NCBI RefSeq assembly: GCF_030408035.1
Contig: NZ_JASDCF010000001.1
Span: forward strand, 372,001 to 436,000
DNA: 64,000 bases
Reading direction: 5' to 3'
Source of the DNA: Psychrobacter sp. APC 3426
Lineage (GTDB): Bacteria > Pseudomonadota > Gammaproteobacteria > Pseudomonadales > Moraxellaceae
In this document: one piece after another, positions 1 through 8,834 of the stretch
How the letters are laid out: each line of letters starts with the position of its first letter
Numbering within the stretch: the stretch's first letter is position 1
The notes under the pieces: generated by a model
Seen by the model: the letters and a program-made list of their open reading frames with translations, nothing else
Databases searched by the model: none
Told to the model about the DNA's origin: nothing
Position numbers and translations under genes: made by a program

Positions 1-246
1 TTTTTGAAAATGTGCTTTATGAGTGACGTTATCTGCATTACAAGTCAAGCCTGATAAATACAAAACGGCAGGGCAACGATGACCTGCCAATGCTTCATCT
101 GGCAGATAAATGCTAAACGTCATCGGCGTCTTAGTAGACGTCGACTCGTGACTGTAGTAGTGCTGCTCACCATCAAAACAGCGATTGACGCTGATCTGCG
201 TGAGTTTTGAGTTGGTCGATAAACTGTGTTTATAAGAATTATTCAT
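1..246 (-). CDS. fghA: S-formylglutathione hydrolase, 5' part only
   Basis: The reading frame starts at the ATG at 246 and runs open off the left edge, giving 82 codons. The start is supported by AAGGATG about 8 bases upstream. The peptide contains a segment like MTFSIYLPDEAL followed by PAVLYLSGLTCNADN. This is the N-terminal pattern of esterase D / S-formylglutathione hydrolases, where the second segment is the oxyanion-hole region of the alpha/beta hydrolase. The enzyme hydrolyses S-formylglutathione to glutathione and formate in glutathione-dependent formaldehyde detoxification, in the cytosol. The catalytic Ser-Asp-His lie outside the window. It sits 143 bases downstream of the C13 protease gene on the same strand. 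Family assignment is from remembered sequence pattern and is fairly secure; the specific gene name is an inference. Confidence 0.8.
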   Translation of the reverse strand, partial: MNNSYKHSLSTNSKLTQISVNRCFDGEQHYYSHESTSTKTPMTFSIYLPDEALAGHRCPAVLYLSGLTCNADNVTHKAHFQK

Positions 247-389
247 GAGTGACATCCTTTTTATCCAAAGTAAAATAAACGATGACTTATAAAAAGCACT
301 TATAAGATGGTGCTAGTCTTTAAGTATATAGTAGCATTACTAAACGCATGCGACGTAATACCTGATGTTTGGTGGTGAATTGTTGCTGT

Positions 390-1883
390 TTAATTATTCA
401 TATCTGCACTAACAGCCGCCGTAGCAGTCGCCTCACCCACTGACAAGCTGGAGTTACTATTCGATGCGATATTCATAGCAGAAGGGTTGCTCATACTGGC
501 AACTGCTGGCCGTGTTTTATCAAACAATACTTGCTCAAAGGCAGGCAAAGCGGTCTCCATCAGACTACCAATCACCATCTGCGGTTCTGATGGCTCAAAA
601 CCCATCAAGCTCTCACGCTCACTAACGCGCAGACGAGCGTCTTTAAAAGCAGATTCAAAACTGTTATTGCTACGCAGACTTTCAGCAAAAAAGGCTTGGC
701 CAAAGTAAGTCATCTCTGCGGTATTGGTACAGCCAAATGACATTTTATCAGCCGCTGAGGCAGTAATCACGACAGTGGTCGGAGAGGCAAGCTCGTCAAT
801 AAATGACCCTGAGTAGCAAGCAGATACCACGATGACACGCCAGCGAATACCTGAAGCGTCCAATGACTCGCGCAACCAGGCAGCGTCTAGATTGTCCATT
901 GCTAGCGGCGGATTGGCTAATTGCACGATATCTTCATTACCATGTGAGGATAGCGTCAAGAACAGTACATCTTCATCAGCATTCATCTGCTGACCGATTC
1001 TCTTTAGACCACGTAAAATGCTAGTCTTGGTTGCTATAGGCTCGTCTAGCCAACTATAAGTATTGTTGATCAATGTCAGCGATCGACCACTGGTGCCAAA
1101 TCGTACATCAAACAACTCACGGACTTTATTAATCTCAGAGCGGAAAACATTTTGATCAGAGAATCCTGCCACACCCATAAAGTACCAGTCTGTTTTGCCG
1201 ATGATACTGGGATCAATACTGCTTAACGCTTGCTGAAGCAAACGAGGCTGCTCATATAGCGCAGCCTCTTCTAGTACAGGCTCTACAGGTATCTGCTTGA
1301 ATATTGGTTGGTCAGCGACATTACGCTGCCAAATCGTTAAGAGCGCGACTGCACCCACCAACACAATGATTCGCTCCCACCACGGTGTCCGCAAACGACG
1401 AGAAAATATCCACAGTAATGCCAACGTCTGCCACAAGAACAATATTAAAAACAGTATCGGTAAGAACGAATAACTCCAGTTTGGTAGCCAACCATGACTG
1501 CCCAAAAACTGCACTAAGCTCTGTAATAGCGCGGACAATGTGTCCGCCACCAACCACAGCACTACAGGGACAAATACCAATGTTTGGTTGCTCGCACGCC
1601 GTGCCAAAATAATACCACTGAGCAAGATAATCATCGGCCAGATAAGATAACTGACCAAGCCTTGCTCATTAAACATACTGCCATTTTCGGCAGCCAACCA
1701 AGAAAAAAGGACGTTACTGCCCAGTGCCAAGGACGCAAAGACAGCAAATTGTATAAAAGTGGGTTTGACCCAAGAGAACGCTCGTGTCGACCCTACCAGC
1801 ATCCATAAGGTTGCGATAATATTGGCAGCGAAGTTGAGCGAGAAGCGCTGAAGCGATACGGTTTTTAACGACGCAAGTGACAA
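390..1883 (-). CDS. Membrane-anchored C13 (legumain-like) peptidase
   Basis: 497 residues. About six hydrophobic segments fill residues 15-185, after which comes a soluble domain at roughly 230-445. In that domain a strand ends in LSSHG (His314) and a second ends in VVSACYSG (Cys356). This His/Cys dyad on consecutive strands marks clan CD cysteine peptidases, and the spacing fits family C13 (Pfam Peptidase_C13). The C-terminal tail (450-497) is Ser/Asn/Ala-rich and probably disordered. The start is a TTG at 1883 with AGAGG about 9 bases upstream; no ATG lies nearby, and the first internal Met (28) is inside a membrane segment. The catalytic domain should face one side of the inner membrane, but topology cannot be settled by eye. 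Substrate is unknown. The call is a family call, not a demonstrated activity. Confidence 0.8.
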   Translation of the reverse strand: MSLASLKTVSLQRFSLNFAANIIATLWMLVGSTRAFSWVKPTFIQFAVFASLALGSNVLFSWLAAENGSMFNEQGLVSYLIWPMIILLSGIILARRASNQTLVFVPVVLWLVADTLSALLQSLVQFLGSHGWLPNWSYSFLPILFLILFLWQTLALLWIFSRRLRTPWWERIIVLVGAVALLTIWQRNVADQPIFKQIPVEPVLEEAALYEQPRLLQQALSSIDPSIIGKTDWYFMGVAGFSDQNVFRSEINKVRELFDVRFGTSGRSLTLINNTYSWLDEPIATKTSILRGLKRIGQQMNADEDVLFLTLSSHGNEDIVQLANPPLAMDNLDAAWLRESLDASGIRWRVIVVSACYSGSFIDELASPTTVVITASAADKMSFGCTNTAEMTYFGQAFFAESLRSNNSFESAFKDARLRVSERESLMGFEPSEPQMVIGSLMETALPAFEQVLFDKTRPAVASMSNPSAMNIASNSNSSLSVGEATATAAVSADMNN

Positions 1884-2162
1884 AGACTTAGACCTCTAGC
1901 CAGTCGAGAGAAGTAGCGCAAATTAACGATAAAGTATTTTGCTGAGAGTGTTTTTTAATACATCCAAGGATGTCATTAATTTAAATTTCTATGTGGCATG
2001 TTGATAGCAATTTTATACTTAACTTGCGATAAAATAAGGGTAAAAATCGAAAAGCCTGACTAAATATTCTAGCCAGTCAATCTATCACGATTGTAACGGA
2101 TTGTGGCTCAAGACGATAAGGATGAATTGTAAAATTCACTTAAATTTGCATAAAAGCATATA
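1884..2162. other. Intergenic region without recognised gene
   Basis: AT-rich spacer between the C13 peptidase start and the htpG terminator, with no ORF that looks coding on either strand. It must hold the promoter of the peptidase gene reading leftward, but I could not pick a convincing -35/-10 pair. Confidence 0.5.
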
Positions 2163-2194
2163 AAAAGGAGGCCTTGAACACAAGACCTCCTTTT
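2163..2194 (-). terminator. Rho-independent terminator of htpG
   Basis: Near-perfect inverted repeat: AAAAGGAGG, one mismatch, CTTG, then a 4-base loop and the complement ending CCTCCTTTT. On the minus strand it is followed by a T-rich run, and it lies 33 bases past the htpG stop. The flanking A and T runs would also let it work on the plus strand. Confidence 0.85.
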
Positions 2195-2226
2195 ACCTTA
2201 ATAATTACTATATCAAAGACTCAGTG

Positions 2227-4245
2227 CTATCTCATTAAGAGCTCGTTAACGCGCTTGAGATAAGCGGCCGGATCTTCTAACTGACCACCGTCTGCAAGTA
2301 GCGCTTGGTCAAAAATCACTTGCGCCAAATCATCAAACTGCTCGCTGGTTTCTAGCTTCTTGATGAGTGGATGGTCAGGATTCACCTCAAGCGTCGGCTT
2401 GCTTGCTGGTACGTCTTGACCCATCTGTTGTAGCATTTGAATCATTTGTGGCGACAGCTCGCCTTCACCTACCACCAAACAAGCTGGGCTATCTACCAGA
2501 CGTGTTGATACTTTCACGTCTTTCGCACGCTCGCCAAGTGCTGTTTTTAGCTTATCAACGACTGGCTTCATCGTCTCTTGAGCTTTTTCAGCTTCCGCCT
2601 TTTCTTCTTCATCCTGCAAGTCGCCTAAATCGACGGCGCCTTTGGCGATGTTTTGTAGCAGTGTGTCGTCAAACTGCGTTAAGAAGTTCATCGCCCACTC
2701 ATCGACACGGCTGGTCATCAAGATAACTTCGATACCTTTTTTCTTAAACAGCTCAAGTTGTGGGCTGTTCTTTGCCGCAGCCAAATTGTCAGCCGTTAAA
2801 TAGTAGATGGCTTTTTGACCGTCTTTCATACGTGCTTTGTAATCTTCAAAACTGGTCTCAAGACCGTCTTGCGTGCTAGTCGCATAGCGTAGCAGCTTAG
2901 CAATACGCTCTTGGTTACCCATGTCTTCGCCAAGACCTTCTTTGATAACATCACCAAATTCTGCGTAGAACTGCGCGAATTTTTCTTGCTTATCACTGTC
3001 TTCGCTATTTGCCAGACTGGCTAGCATCGTCAATATTCGACGAGCGTTACCATCACGAATAGACTTCACATCACGTGATTCTTGTAATAGTTCACGGCTA
3101 ACGTTCAATGGTAAGTCTGCTGAATCGATGACACCTTTGACAAAACGCAAGTACATCGGCAATAACTGCTCAGCCTCATCCATGATAAAGACGCGTTTGA
3201 CATACAGCTTCAGACCATGCTGCTGCTCACGAGTATATAAATCTACTGGTGCCTTTTTTGGGATATATAGCAGCTGCGTATACTGTACACGACCTTCGAC
3301 ACGGTTGTGCGTCCATGTCAGTGGTGCATCCATGTCATAAGTGATGTTCTTGTAAAAATCGACATACTCATCATCTTCAATCTCAGACGCTGAGCGAGTC
3401 CATAGCGCACTGGCTTTATTGATGGTCTCCCACTCATCGGTGAGTACCATTTGACCATTGGCAGGAGTCTCATCACCCTCTTCAACTTCATCTTCTTGCC
3501 AGACTTCTTTACGCATCTGAATCGGTAAGCTGATATGGTCTGAGTATTTATTCACCAAACGCTTGATTTTGCCGCGATCTAAGTAATTATCTTCGCCCTC
3601 AGAATACTCTTCTTTTAGGTGTAATGTAATGGCAGTACCGCGCGCGTCTTTAGTGATAGGCTCAACGGTAAAGCTACCGGTGCCATCTGATACCCAGCGC
3701 ACACCTTTATCGGCAGTCTCGCCCGCTTTGCGTGATTCAACGCTAATGGTATCTGCAACGATAAAGCCTGAGTAGAAACCAACACCAAACTGTCCAATCA
3801 ATTGACCGTCTTGCTTTTGCGAGTCAGAGAGTTTGTCTAAAAATGCTTTGGTACCTGATTTGGCAATCGTCCCTAAGTTTTCGATGGCATCCGCTTCATT
3901 CATACCAATACCATTATCGGTAAAGGTAATGGTTTTCGCTTCTTCATCAACATCGATACGAATTTTTAATTCACCATCATCTTCATAAAGACTGTCATCA
4001 TTGGTTGCTTCAAAACGCAACTTATCACAAGCATCAGAGGCGTTGGAAACCAATTCACGTACAAAAATATCGGCATTAGAATATAGCGAATGCGTCACTA
4101 AATGCAGCAACTGCGCCACTTCTGCCTCAAAAGTATGTTTTTTTAAATCAGGGGTGCTTTCATTGGTGGTACTGTTATTAGCAGTGCCTTTATTAACATT
4201 GATGTCGTCAGCGTTTTTATTATCCGCTTGGGTTTGCTCACTCAT
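2227..4245 (-). CDS. htpG: Molecular chaperone HtpG (Hsp90 family)
   Basis: 672 residues, the usual bacterial Hsp90 layout. The GHKL ATPase domain carries [15 protein letters not shown] (nucleotide-binding Asn), DNGIGMN and GQFGVGFYS, followed by the middle domain and a C-terminal dimerisation domain. It is an ATP-driven cytosolic dimer that helps refold proteins under heat and other stress. I chose the ATG at 4245 because AGGAG lies 5 bases before it; a longer frame from 4287 adds 14 residues but has no ribosome site. About 35 polar residues rich in Asn, Asp and Thr precede the conserved [13 protein letters not shown], a tail that E. coli HtpG lacks. A sigma-32-type promoter lies about 130 bases upstream and a strong terminator follows, so it is probably a single-gene heat-shock unit. 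Confidence 0.97.
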   Translation of the reverse strand: MSEQTQADNKNADDINVNKGTANNSTTNESTPDLKKHTFEAEVAQLLHLVTHSLYSNADIFVRELVSNASDACDKLRFEATNDDSLYEDDGELKIRIDVDEEAKTITFTDNGIGMNEADAIENLGTIAKSGTKAFLDKLSDSQKQDGQLIGQFGVGFYSGFIVADTISVESRKAGETADKGVRWVSDGTGSFTVEPITKDARGTAITLHLKEEYSEGEDNYLDRGKIKRLVNKYSDHISLPIQMRKEVWQEDEVEEGDETPANGQMVLTDEWETINKASALWTRSASEIEDDEYVDFYKNITYDMDAPLTWTHNRVEGRVQYTQLLYIPKKAPVDLYTREQQHGLKLYVKRVFIMDEAEQLLPMYLRFVKGVIDSADLPLNVSRELLQESRDVKSIRDGNARRILTMLASLANSEDSDKQEKFAQFYAEFGDVIKEGLGEDMGNQERIAKLLRYATSTQDGLETSFEDYKARMKDGQKAIYYLTADNLAAAKNSPQLELFKKKGIEVILMTSRVDEWAMNFLTQFDDTLLQNIAKGAVDLGDLQDEEEKAEAEKAQETMKPVVDKLKTALGERAKDVKVSTRLVDSPACLVVGEGELSPQMIQMLQQMGQDVPASKPTLEVNPDHPLIKKLETSEQFDDLAQVIFDQALLADGGQLEDPAAYLKRVNELLMR

Positions 4246-4373
4246 AAAAACTCCTATTATTGATACCAAAGATGCTTTACTCAGCACACGTTAATTACAA
4301 ATTTTCAAATACCAGTAGTATAGCGAATCCAATTGATGAGACTGCGCTGTAAATACTGTTAGGCTGCTTAATC

Positions 4374-4401
4374 AGATAGGGGCGCGGGCGAAAATTTCAA
4401 G
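4374..4401 (-). promoter_or_regulatory. Sigma-32 (heat-shock) type promoter for htpG
   Basis: On the minus strand CTTGAA (4401-4396) is followed after 13 bases by CCCCTATCT (4382-4374). This closely matches the RpoH consensus CTTGAAA-N11-16-CCCCATNT. A start near 4367 would give an htpG leader of about 120 bases. Heat control of htpG is established in E. coli; its application here is inference from the motif. Confidence 0.75.
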
Positions 4402-4432
4402 CTCGAACCAGCCAAAAATAGTTATTAGCCAC

Positions 4433-4462
4433 AAAAAAACCGCCCTAGTTTCCTAGAGCGGT
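4433..4462 (-). terminator. Rho-independent terminator of the catalase gene
   Basis: Stem ACCGC-CTAG (4439-4448) pairs with CTAG-GCGGT (4453-4462) with one C/A mismatch. On the minus strand it is followed by seven T residues. It lies 31 bases past the catalase stop codon. Confidence 0.85.
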
Positions 4463-4492
4463 ATTTTTGAATCAATTGATATAATTTGCAGT

Positions 4493-6019
4493 CTACAGAC
4501 AGCTAGGCAAATCGCGTGCTGGATCAGACTCGCGCGCTGCCATCGCATCTTCTACAGTCAACCCTAATGCCTTGGCAACCCCTTCACCATAAGCAGGGTC
4601 ACACCAATTACAGTTACGGATATGACGATACTTGATAAAGTCTAACGCATCACCCATCGCTCTGGCAGTATTATCAAACAGTGCCTGCTTTTGCTCATCA
4701 TTCATCAGATTAAATAAAGCACGTGGCTGACTGAAGTAATCATTTGAGTCTTCACGGAAATCATAGTGATCCGCATAGCCATCAATCTTGAGTGGCGGCT
4801 CAGCATACTGAGGTTGATCTTGCCATTGGCTAAAGCTGTTGGGCGTGTAATGTGGTCGACCACCGTAGTTATCGCCTATTCTACCTTCACCATCGCGGTG
4901 ATTGCTGGTGACCGGACAACGTGGTTTGTTGACTGGAATCTGCTTATGATTGACCCCGACACGATAACGCTGGGCATCTGCGTAGCTAAACAAGCGGGCT
5001 TGAAGCATACGATCTGGTGAGGCACTGATACCAGGTACTAGATTGTTCGGCGCAAATGCTGCTTGTTCTACGTCTAAGAAATAATTGTCCGAATTTCTAT
5101 TGAGTTCGAACTCGCCGACTTCAATCAATGGATAGTCGCCTTTTGGCCAGACTTTGCTCAAATCAAACGGATGGTACGGCACGGTATCGGCTTCTTCTTC
5201 TGGCATGATTTGCACGTACATTTTCCATTTCGGGAAATCGCCATTCTCAATAGCTTCAAACAAGTCTTTTTGATGGCTTTCACGATCCATACCGACGAGC
5301 GCTTCGGCTTCTGCATCGGTTAGGTTTTTGATGCCCTGTTGGGTAACGAAGTGAAATTTGACCCAAAAGCGCTCATTGTCACTATTGATAAAGCTATAGG
5401 TATGCGAGCCAAAGCCATGCATGTGTCTATACGATGCAGGCAGACCGCGATCGCTCATGGTAATGGTGACCTGATGTAGCGATTCTGGCAATAACGTCCA
5501 AAAATCCCAGTTGTTGGTCGCTGAACGCATATTGGTACGTGGATCACGCTTAACCGCTTTGTTCAAATCTGGAAACTTGCGTGGGTCACGGACAAAAAAT
5601 ACGGGCGTATTATTACCGACCAAATCCCAAATACCTTCATCGGTATAAAACTTCAAAGCAAAACCACGAATATCACGCTCAGCGTCAGCCGCGCCGCGCT
5701 CGCCTGCGACGGTACTAAAACGCGCAAACATCTCACTCTGCTTGCCCACTTCGCTAAAAATATCAGCACGAGTATATTTGGTGATATCATTGGTTACGGT
5801 AAATGTACCAAACGCGCCTGAACCTTTGGCATGCATACGACGCTCTGGAATAACTTCACGGTTTAGATCGGCCAGCTTTTCATTCAACCATAAATCTTCT
5901 GCTAAAAGTGGCCCACGTTTGCCAGCCGTTTTACTATTTTCATTATCAACAACAGGAGCACCATTACTCATCGTCAATGGGGTGGTATCGTAAGGGCATT
6001 TCTTATCGCTCATCATCAT
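4493..6019 (-). CDS. katA: Monofunctional haem catalase (small-subunit, clade 3 type)
   Basis: 508 residues, the length of small-subunit catalases. It disproportionates hydrogen peroxide to water and oxygen in the cytosol. Visible active-site features are the distal His63 in RRMHAKGSG, Asn136 in [11 protein letters not shown], and the proximal haem ligand Tyr346 in [12 protein letters not shown]. The frame begins with three consecutive ATGs (6019, 6016, 6013). The ribosome site AAGGA is only 2 bases before the first, 5 before the second and 8 before the third, so the second or third is the likelier start, a difference of one or two residues. It is monocistronic by appearance, with its own terminator. 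I did not find a recognisable OxyR site upstream. The gene symbol is by similarity; katA or katB naming cannot be decided here. Confidence 0.95.
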   Translation of the reverse strand: MMMSDKKCPYDTTPLTMSNGAPVVDNENSKTAGKRGPLLAEDLWLNEKLADLNREVIPERRMHAKGSGAFGTFTVTNDITKYTRADIFSEVGKQSEMFARFSTVAGERGAADAERDIRGFALKFYTDEGIWDLVGNNTPVFFVRDPRKFPDLNKAVKRDPRTNMRSATNNWDFWTLLPESLHQVTITMSDRGLPASYRHMHGFGSHTYSFINSDNERFWVKFHFVTQQGIKNLTDAEAEALVGMDRESHQKDLFEAIENGDFPKWKMYVQIMPEEEADTVPYHPFDLSKVWPKGDYPLIEVGEFELNRNSDNYFLDVEQAAFAPNNLVPGISASPDRMLQARLFSYADAQRYRVGVNHKQIPVNKPRCPVTSNHRDGEGRIGDNYGGRPHYTPNSFSQWQDQPQYAEPPLKIDGYADHYDFREDSNDYFSQPRALFNLMNDEQKQALFDNTARAMGDALDFIKYRHIRNCNWCDPAYGEGVAKALGLTVEDAMAARESDPARDLPSCL

Positions 6020-6195
6020 ATTCCTTTTGAGATAAATTGAGTGTGACGTTCATTATTAAAATTCATCATAGCAACCATGAGTTACTTTGATATTTTGTTG
6101 TCTTCCATTACAACCGATTTTTAATCATTTGTATAATAGATTAATTACATGCTTTTCATTTATTTTATATAACATAGACTGATGTATAGCTTTTT

Positions 6196-6330
6196 GATGA
6201 ACTACCCACCACCTATAGAGGTAGGGGTTTCTTAGGTAATACCCATACTTGATACGATGTTTTGTATCAGCGGTTAGGCAAATGGACTAAGCTAACCCCG
6301 TCGCACCGACGGTTTTGATTGTTACCAGCC
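6196..6330 (-). ncRNA. Candidate omega/reRNA scaffold at the right end, copy 1
   Basis: In IS605-type elements the TnpB guide RNA is transcribed from the end of tnpB through the right end into flanking DNA. Here the minus strand shows a hairpin CCGTCG/CGACGG (6312-6298) overlapping the tnpB stop, then GATAC/GTATC (6268-6251), then an imperfect ACCT/AGGT hairpin (6222-6211). The same three hairpins are conserved in copy 2. The guide would begin just below 6196. The 5' boundary given is approximate; RNA existence is inferred from the family. Confidence 0.5.
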
Positions 6331-7435
6331 TTAATCCTTCGTTGAGGATGTTGATACTGGCGTTTATGTCTCTATCATGCTTTTGCTGGCAACTCGGACA
6401 ATTCCATGACCTCACCTGTAATGGTAGCTCAGCCTTAGTCAGTAAGTGACCACAGCCTGAGCAAGTCTTAGACGATGGATACCATCGGTCTATTTTGACA
6501 AGCTTTTTGCCGTACCATTCAGCCTTGTAGTTCAGCATGGTGGTGAAGGTTGACCATGAGCTGTCTGATATGGCTTTAGCTAACTTTTTATTCTTAACCA
6601 TGCCTTTGACGTTCAAGTCCTCAATGGCAATCACATCGTGGTTTTTGATGAGATTGAATGATAGCTTATGCAGAAAGTCTTTTCGGCAATTCGTGATACG
6701 CTCGTAGACTTTGGCGACTTTAATTTTTTGCTTTTGATAGTTGCGGCTGTCAGACAGCTTGCGCTGATTCGCTTTGGCAACGGCTCTGCGTTTGGCCAGT
6801 ATTTTCTGTTCTCGCGCAAGCTTATGTTGCAGCTTAGATAAAAAGGTAGGATTGGCAACTTTGCTGCCATCTGATAGGACGATAAAGTCAGTCAGTCCTA
6901 AATCAATGCCTATTCTTGAGTGAGTTTTTAGCAACGGCTCTACGATAGTTTCAACCAATAGGCTGACATAGTACTTGCCTGATGGGGTGCGGCTGATGGT
7001 CGCTGATTTTATTAGGCCGTTTATTTTACTTGGGAGTCTAGCCTTGATATGACCAATCTTAGGCAGTTTGACAGTGCTGTCTGTGATCGCCACTGTGCCC
7101 TTTTGGTTGTTGGTCGTATAACTATCCTTAATTCCTTTTTTCTTGAACCTAGGGAAGCCTGAGCCTTTGAAGAATTTGTTATAGGCAGCTCTTAGGTTCT
7201 GCTGCACATTCGCCAGTGCCAGGCTATCGACTTCTTTGAGCCACTCAAACTCTTTCTTATATTGAGCAGGAGTGTTTTTAAGCTCGGTCTTATGCTCGTT
7301 GTAATGATCAATCTTGTCACTAAGCATTTTATTCCAAATAAAGCGTGTGCAACCAAATGATTTAGCAAAGAATATTTGCTGACCCTCATTAGGGTAGAGC
7401 CTGACTTTATGGGCTTTTAGGATTTGCTTGGTCAT
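6287..7435 (-). CDS. tnpB: RNA-guided nuclease TnpB, copy 1
   Basis: 382 residues, intact. An N-terminal helical region (OrfB_IS605) is followed by a RuvC-like fold. Catalytic acidic residues are Asp178 in IGIDLGLTDF, Glu272 in IAIEDLNVKGM and Asp354/356 in HDRDINAS. A zinc ribbon has Cys325/Cys328 (TCSGCG) and Cys346/Cys349 (WNCPSC). TnpB proteins cleave DNA at sites matching a guide RNA and next to a short transposon-adjacent motif, helping keep the element in place. All residues needed for activity appear present. By eye about 37 of 382 positions differ from copy 2 (roughly 90% identity), so both seem under selection or recently spread. No obvious ribosome site precedes the ATG. Confidence 0.92.
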   Translation of the reverse strand: MTKQILKAHKVRLYPNEGQQIFFAKSFGCTRFIWNKMLSDKIDHYNEHKTELKNTPAQYKKEFEWLKEVDSLALANVQQNLRAAYNKFFKGSGFPRFKKKGIKDSYTTNNQKGTVAITDSTVKLPKIGHIKARLPSKINGLIKSATISRTPSGKYYVSLLVETIVEPLLKTHSRIGIDLGLTDFIVLSDGSKVANPTFLSKLQHKLAREQKILAKRRAVAKANQRKLSDSRNYQKQKIKVAKVYERITNCRKDFLHKLSFNLIKNHDVIAIEDLNVKGMVKNKKLAKAISDSSWSTFTTMLNYKAEWYGKKLVKIDRWYPSSKTCSGCGHLLTKAELPLQVRSWNCPSCQQKHDRDINASINILNEGLRLVTIKTVGATGLA

Positions 7436-7630
7436 AAGGAGCTTGTTGTTAATTGGCGTTATAATTATTAATTATAATACCATAGGGAGTAAGGGTAGTT
7501 ATCAATAACGCATTCATCCCACCACTTTAGAAGTAGGGGATTTCTGCGCTGAAAATGTTAAAAACTAGGATGCTATTAAAAGCTACAATAGCGCATTTAA
7601 TACAGCCAGCCAAACATGTCGTGCTAGCGA

Positions 7631-8446
7631 CTAGCGCGGCATCGGACGAATCGTCAGGATTTGTTCGCTACGACCAAACGGTCCCTGCACATCGTGCAAT
7701 ACGGCACTGGTCAGTCCTATTCCATCGTCTCCATATTGCTGTACCGCTTCGATACCCAGCCATTTTCCTCTAGGCGCGCGGTGCATATGAATTTGCAAAT
7801 CGGTATTGGGGAACATCCATTCTAATTTTGATAACCCAAGACCCAGTCTAGGTACTACCCCATTGGCCGTATCGACCATGCCCATTAAATGTACCAAATC
7901 ATCGGTCGTTTCACCCTCTACCATATCTACATCGTTGGTTATCCAAACCATTCCTTTACCTTCACGACGCTCTGGAGCAGCGACCAGACGCACACTTTCA
8001 ATAAAACCACCTGGCCAGCCTTTCATATCATTCCAGACAGGCAAGTCCTCAGGTTTGTGTAGCGCCTCCTGATCCTCTAGTCCGGCAATCTCGCTGGTAT
8101 CTTGAGTCATGAGCCGCCACGCACGAGCAATAATAGCATCTCGACCGCGACTACTCATGACTGCCTCGACAAGCTCAATGGTTCTGCCTGGACGAATACA
8201 ACGAGTGGTAATGGTAAACTCATCAAGCGGAATCAGCCCTAAAATATCAAGACTGATTCGAGCAATGCGCATATTTTCTTGTGGCGCATAGGCGTTTAGC
8301 TCAGCCGTCAGTAGCCCTGTTGCTGGTGCCATATGCTGCTCATGCTCATTCCAAGCGCCTTGTGCATGCTTGGTTGGTTGGTAATGGGCAACGCTGACGC
8401 CACCTGTTTGCTGTTCGCGTTTGATAAAGTTGTAATAGGCTGACAT
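7631..8446 (-). CDS. Thioesterase-family (hot-dog fold) protein
   Basis: 271 residues. Start taken at the ATG at 8446, with GAGGGTG 4 bases upstream; a TTG four codons earlier overlaps that site. The protein has two halves resembling tandem hot-dog domains of TesB-like acyl-CoA thioesterases. The first includes ISLDILGLIPLDEFTITTR and a segment starting PGRTIELVEAVMSSRGR. The second ends with LTSAVLHDVQGPFGRSEQILT, close to the Asp/Gln-type end of such proteins. The likely role is hydrolysis or binding of an acyl-CoA, but the substrate is not deducible. It is separated from copy 1 of the tnpB element by under 70 bases at its 3' end. Confidence 0.7.
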   Translation of the reverse strand: MSAYYNFIKREQQTGGVSVAHYQPTKHAQGAWNEHEQHMAPATGLLTAELNAYAPQENMRIARISLDILGLIPLDEFTITTRCIRPGRTIELVEAVMSSRGRDAIIARAWRLMTQDTSEIAGLEDQEALHKPEDLPVWNDMKGWPGGFIESVRLVAAPERREGKGMVWITNDVDMVEGETTDDLVHLMGMVDTANGVVPRLGLGLSKLEWMFPNTDLQIHMHRAPRGKWLGIEAVQQYGDDGIGLTSAVLHDVQGPFGRSEQILTIRPMPR

Positions 8447-8587
8447 GAACACCCTCAATGTTTGATGTAACCCCTCTCATTCATCCAGTACTGTTAACCG
8501 CCGTGAGAAGTGGCTGTGATTGATTTTGATTATGGTTGTATAATGGCACGCAGGCTACATGAAATATGAAATGCCATTTCTTATAAG

Positions 8588-8833
8588 CTATTTTATAAGC
8601 GTTTGCTTTCTCATCTTAAGCAGGGTGCGACTCTTCGCCATTATAAATAAGAAAAAAGCCATAATAATAATGAGCGCACCATATAAGAGACTATAATCTC
8701 TCATAAACTGCGTCGTGTTGAGAAAAAGCATTAATATCAACATCACCATCGCAAACATATTTATTTTCAATTGCTTGTTGATGTCGTCAACAGTCGCTTC
8801 TGCCAATATAAATTTTCTCTTCTGCTTTTTCAT
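8588..8833 (-). CDS. Small two-helix membrane protein, function unknown
   Basis: 81 residues. A basic N-terminus (MKKQKRKF) is followed by two hydrophobic segments at about 26-42 and 50-66 and a basic tail. I do not recognise a family. The ATG at 8833 lies one base after the ispH stop codon (TAA-T-ATG), with GGTAAG inside the ispH end acting as a possible ribosome site. Translation is therefore probably coupled to ispH. That tight junction is the main evidence that this is a real gene. Confidence 0.6.
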   Translation of the reverse strand: MKKQKRKFILAEATVDDINKQLKINMFAMVMLILMLFLNTTQFMRDYSLLYGALIIIMAFFLFIMAKSRTLLKMRKQTLIK

Positions 8834-8834
8834 A

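Larger units (their letters stand above)
6196..7564 (-). mobile_element. IS200/IS605-family (IS1341-like) element, copy 1, tnpB only
   Basis: Boundaries come from comparing this locus with the second copy at 58844-60168. Shared sequence starts at GATGAACTAC (6196) and stops at GTTAAAAA (7564), and the flanks then diverge completely. Left-end hairpin: CTACTT/AAGTGG around 7519-7538 on the minus strand. The right end (low coordinates) carries three hairpins. There is no tnpA, no terminal inverted repeat and no target duplication, as expected for this family. It lies between the catalase and a thioesterase-like gene and interrupts neither. Movement would need a TnpA supplied from elsewhere. Confidence 0.85.
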
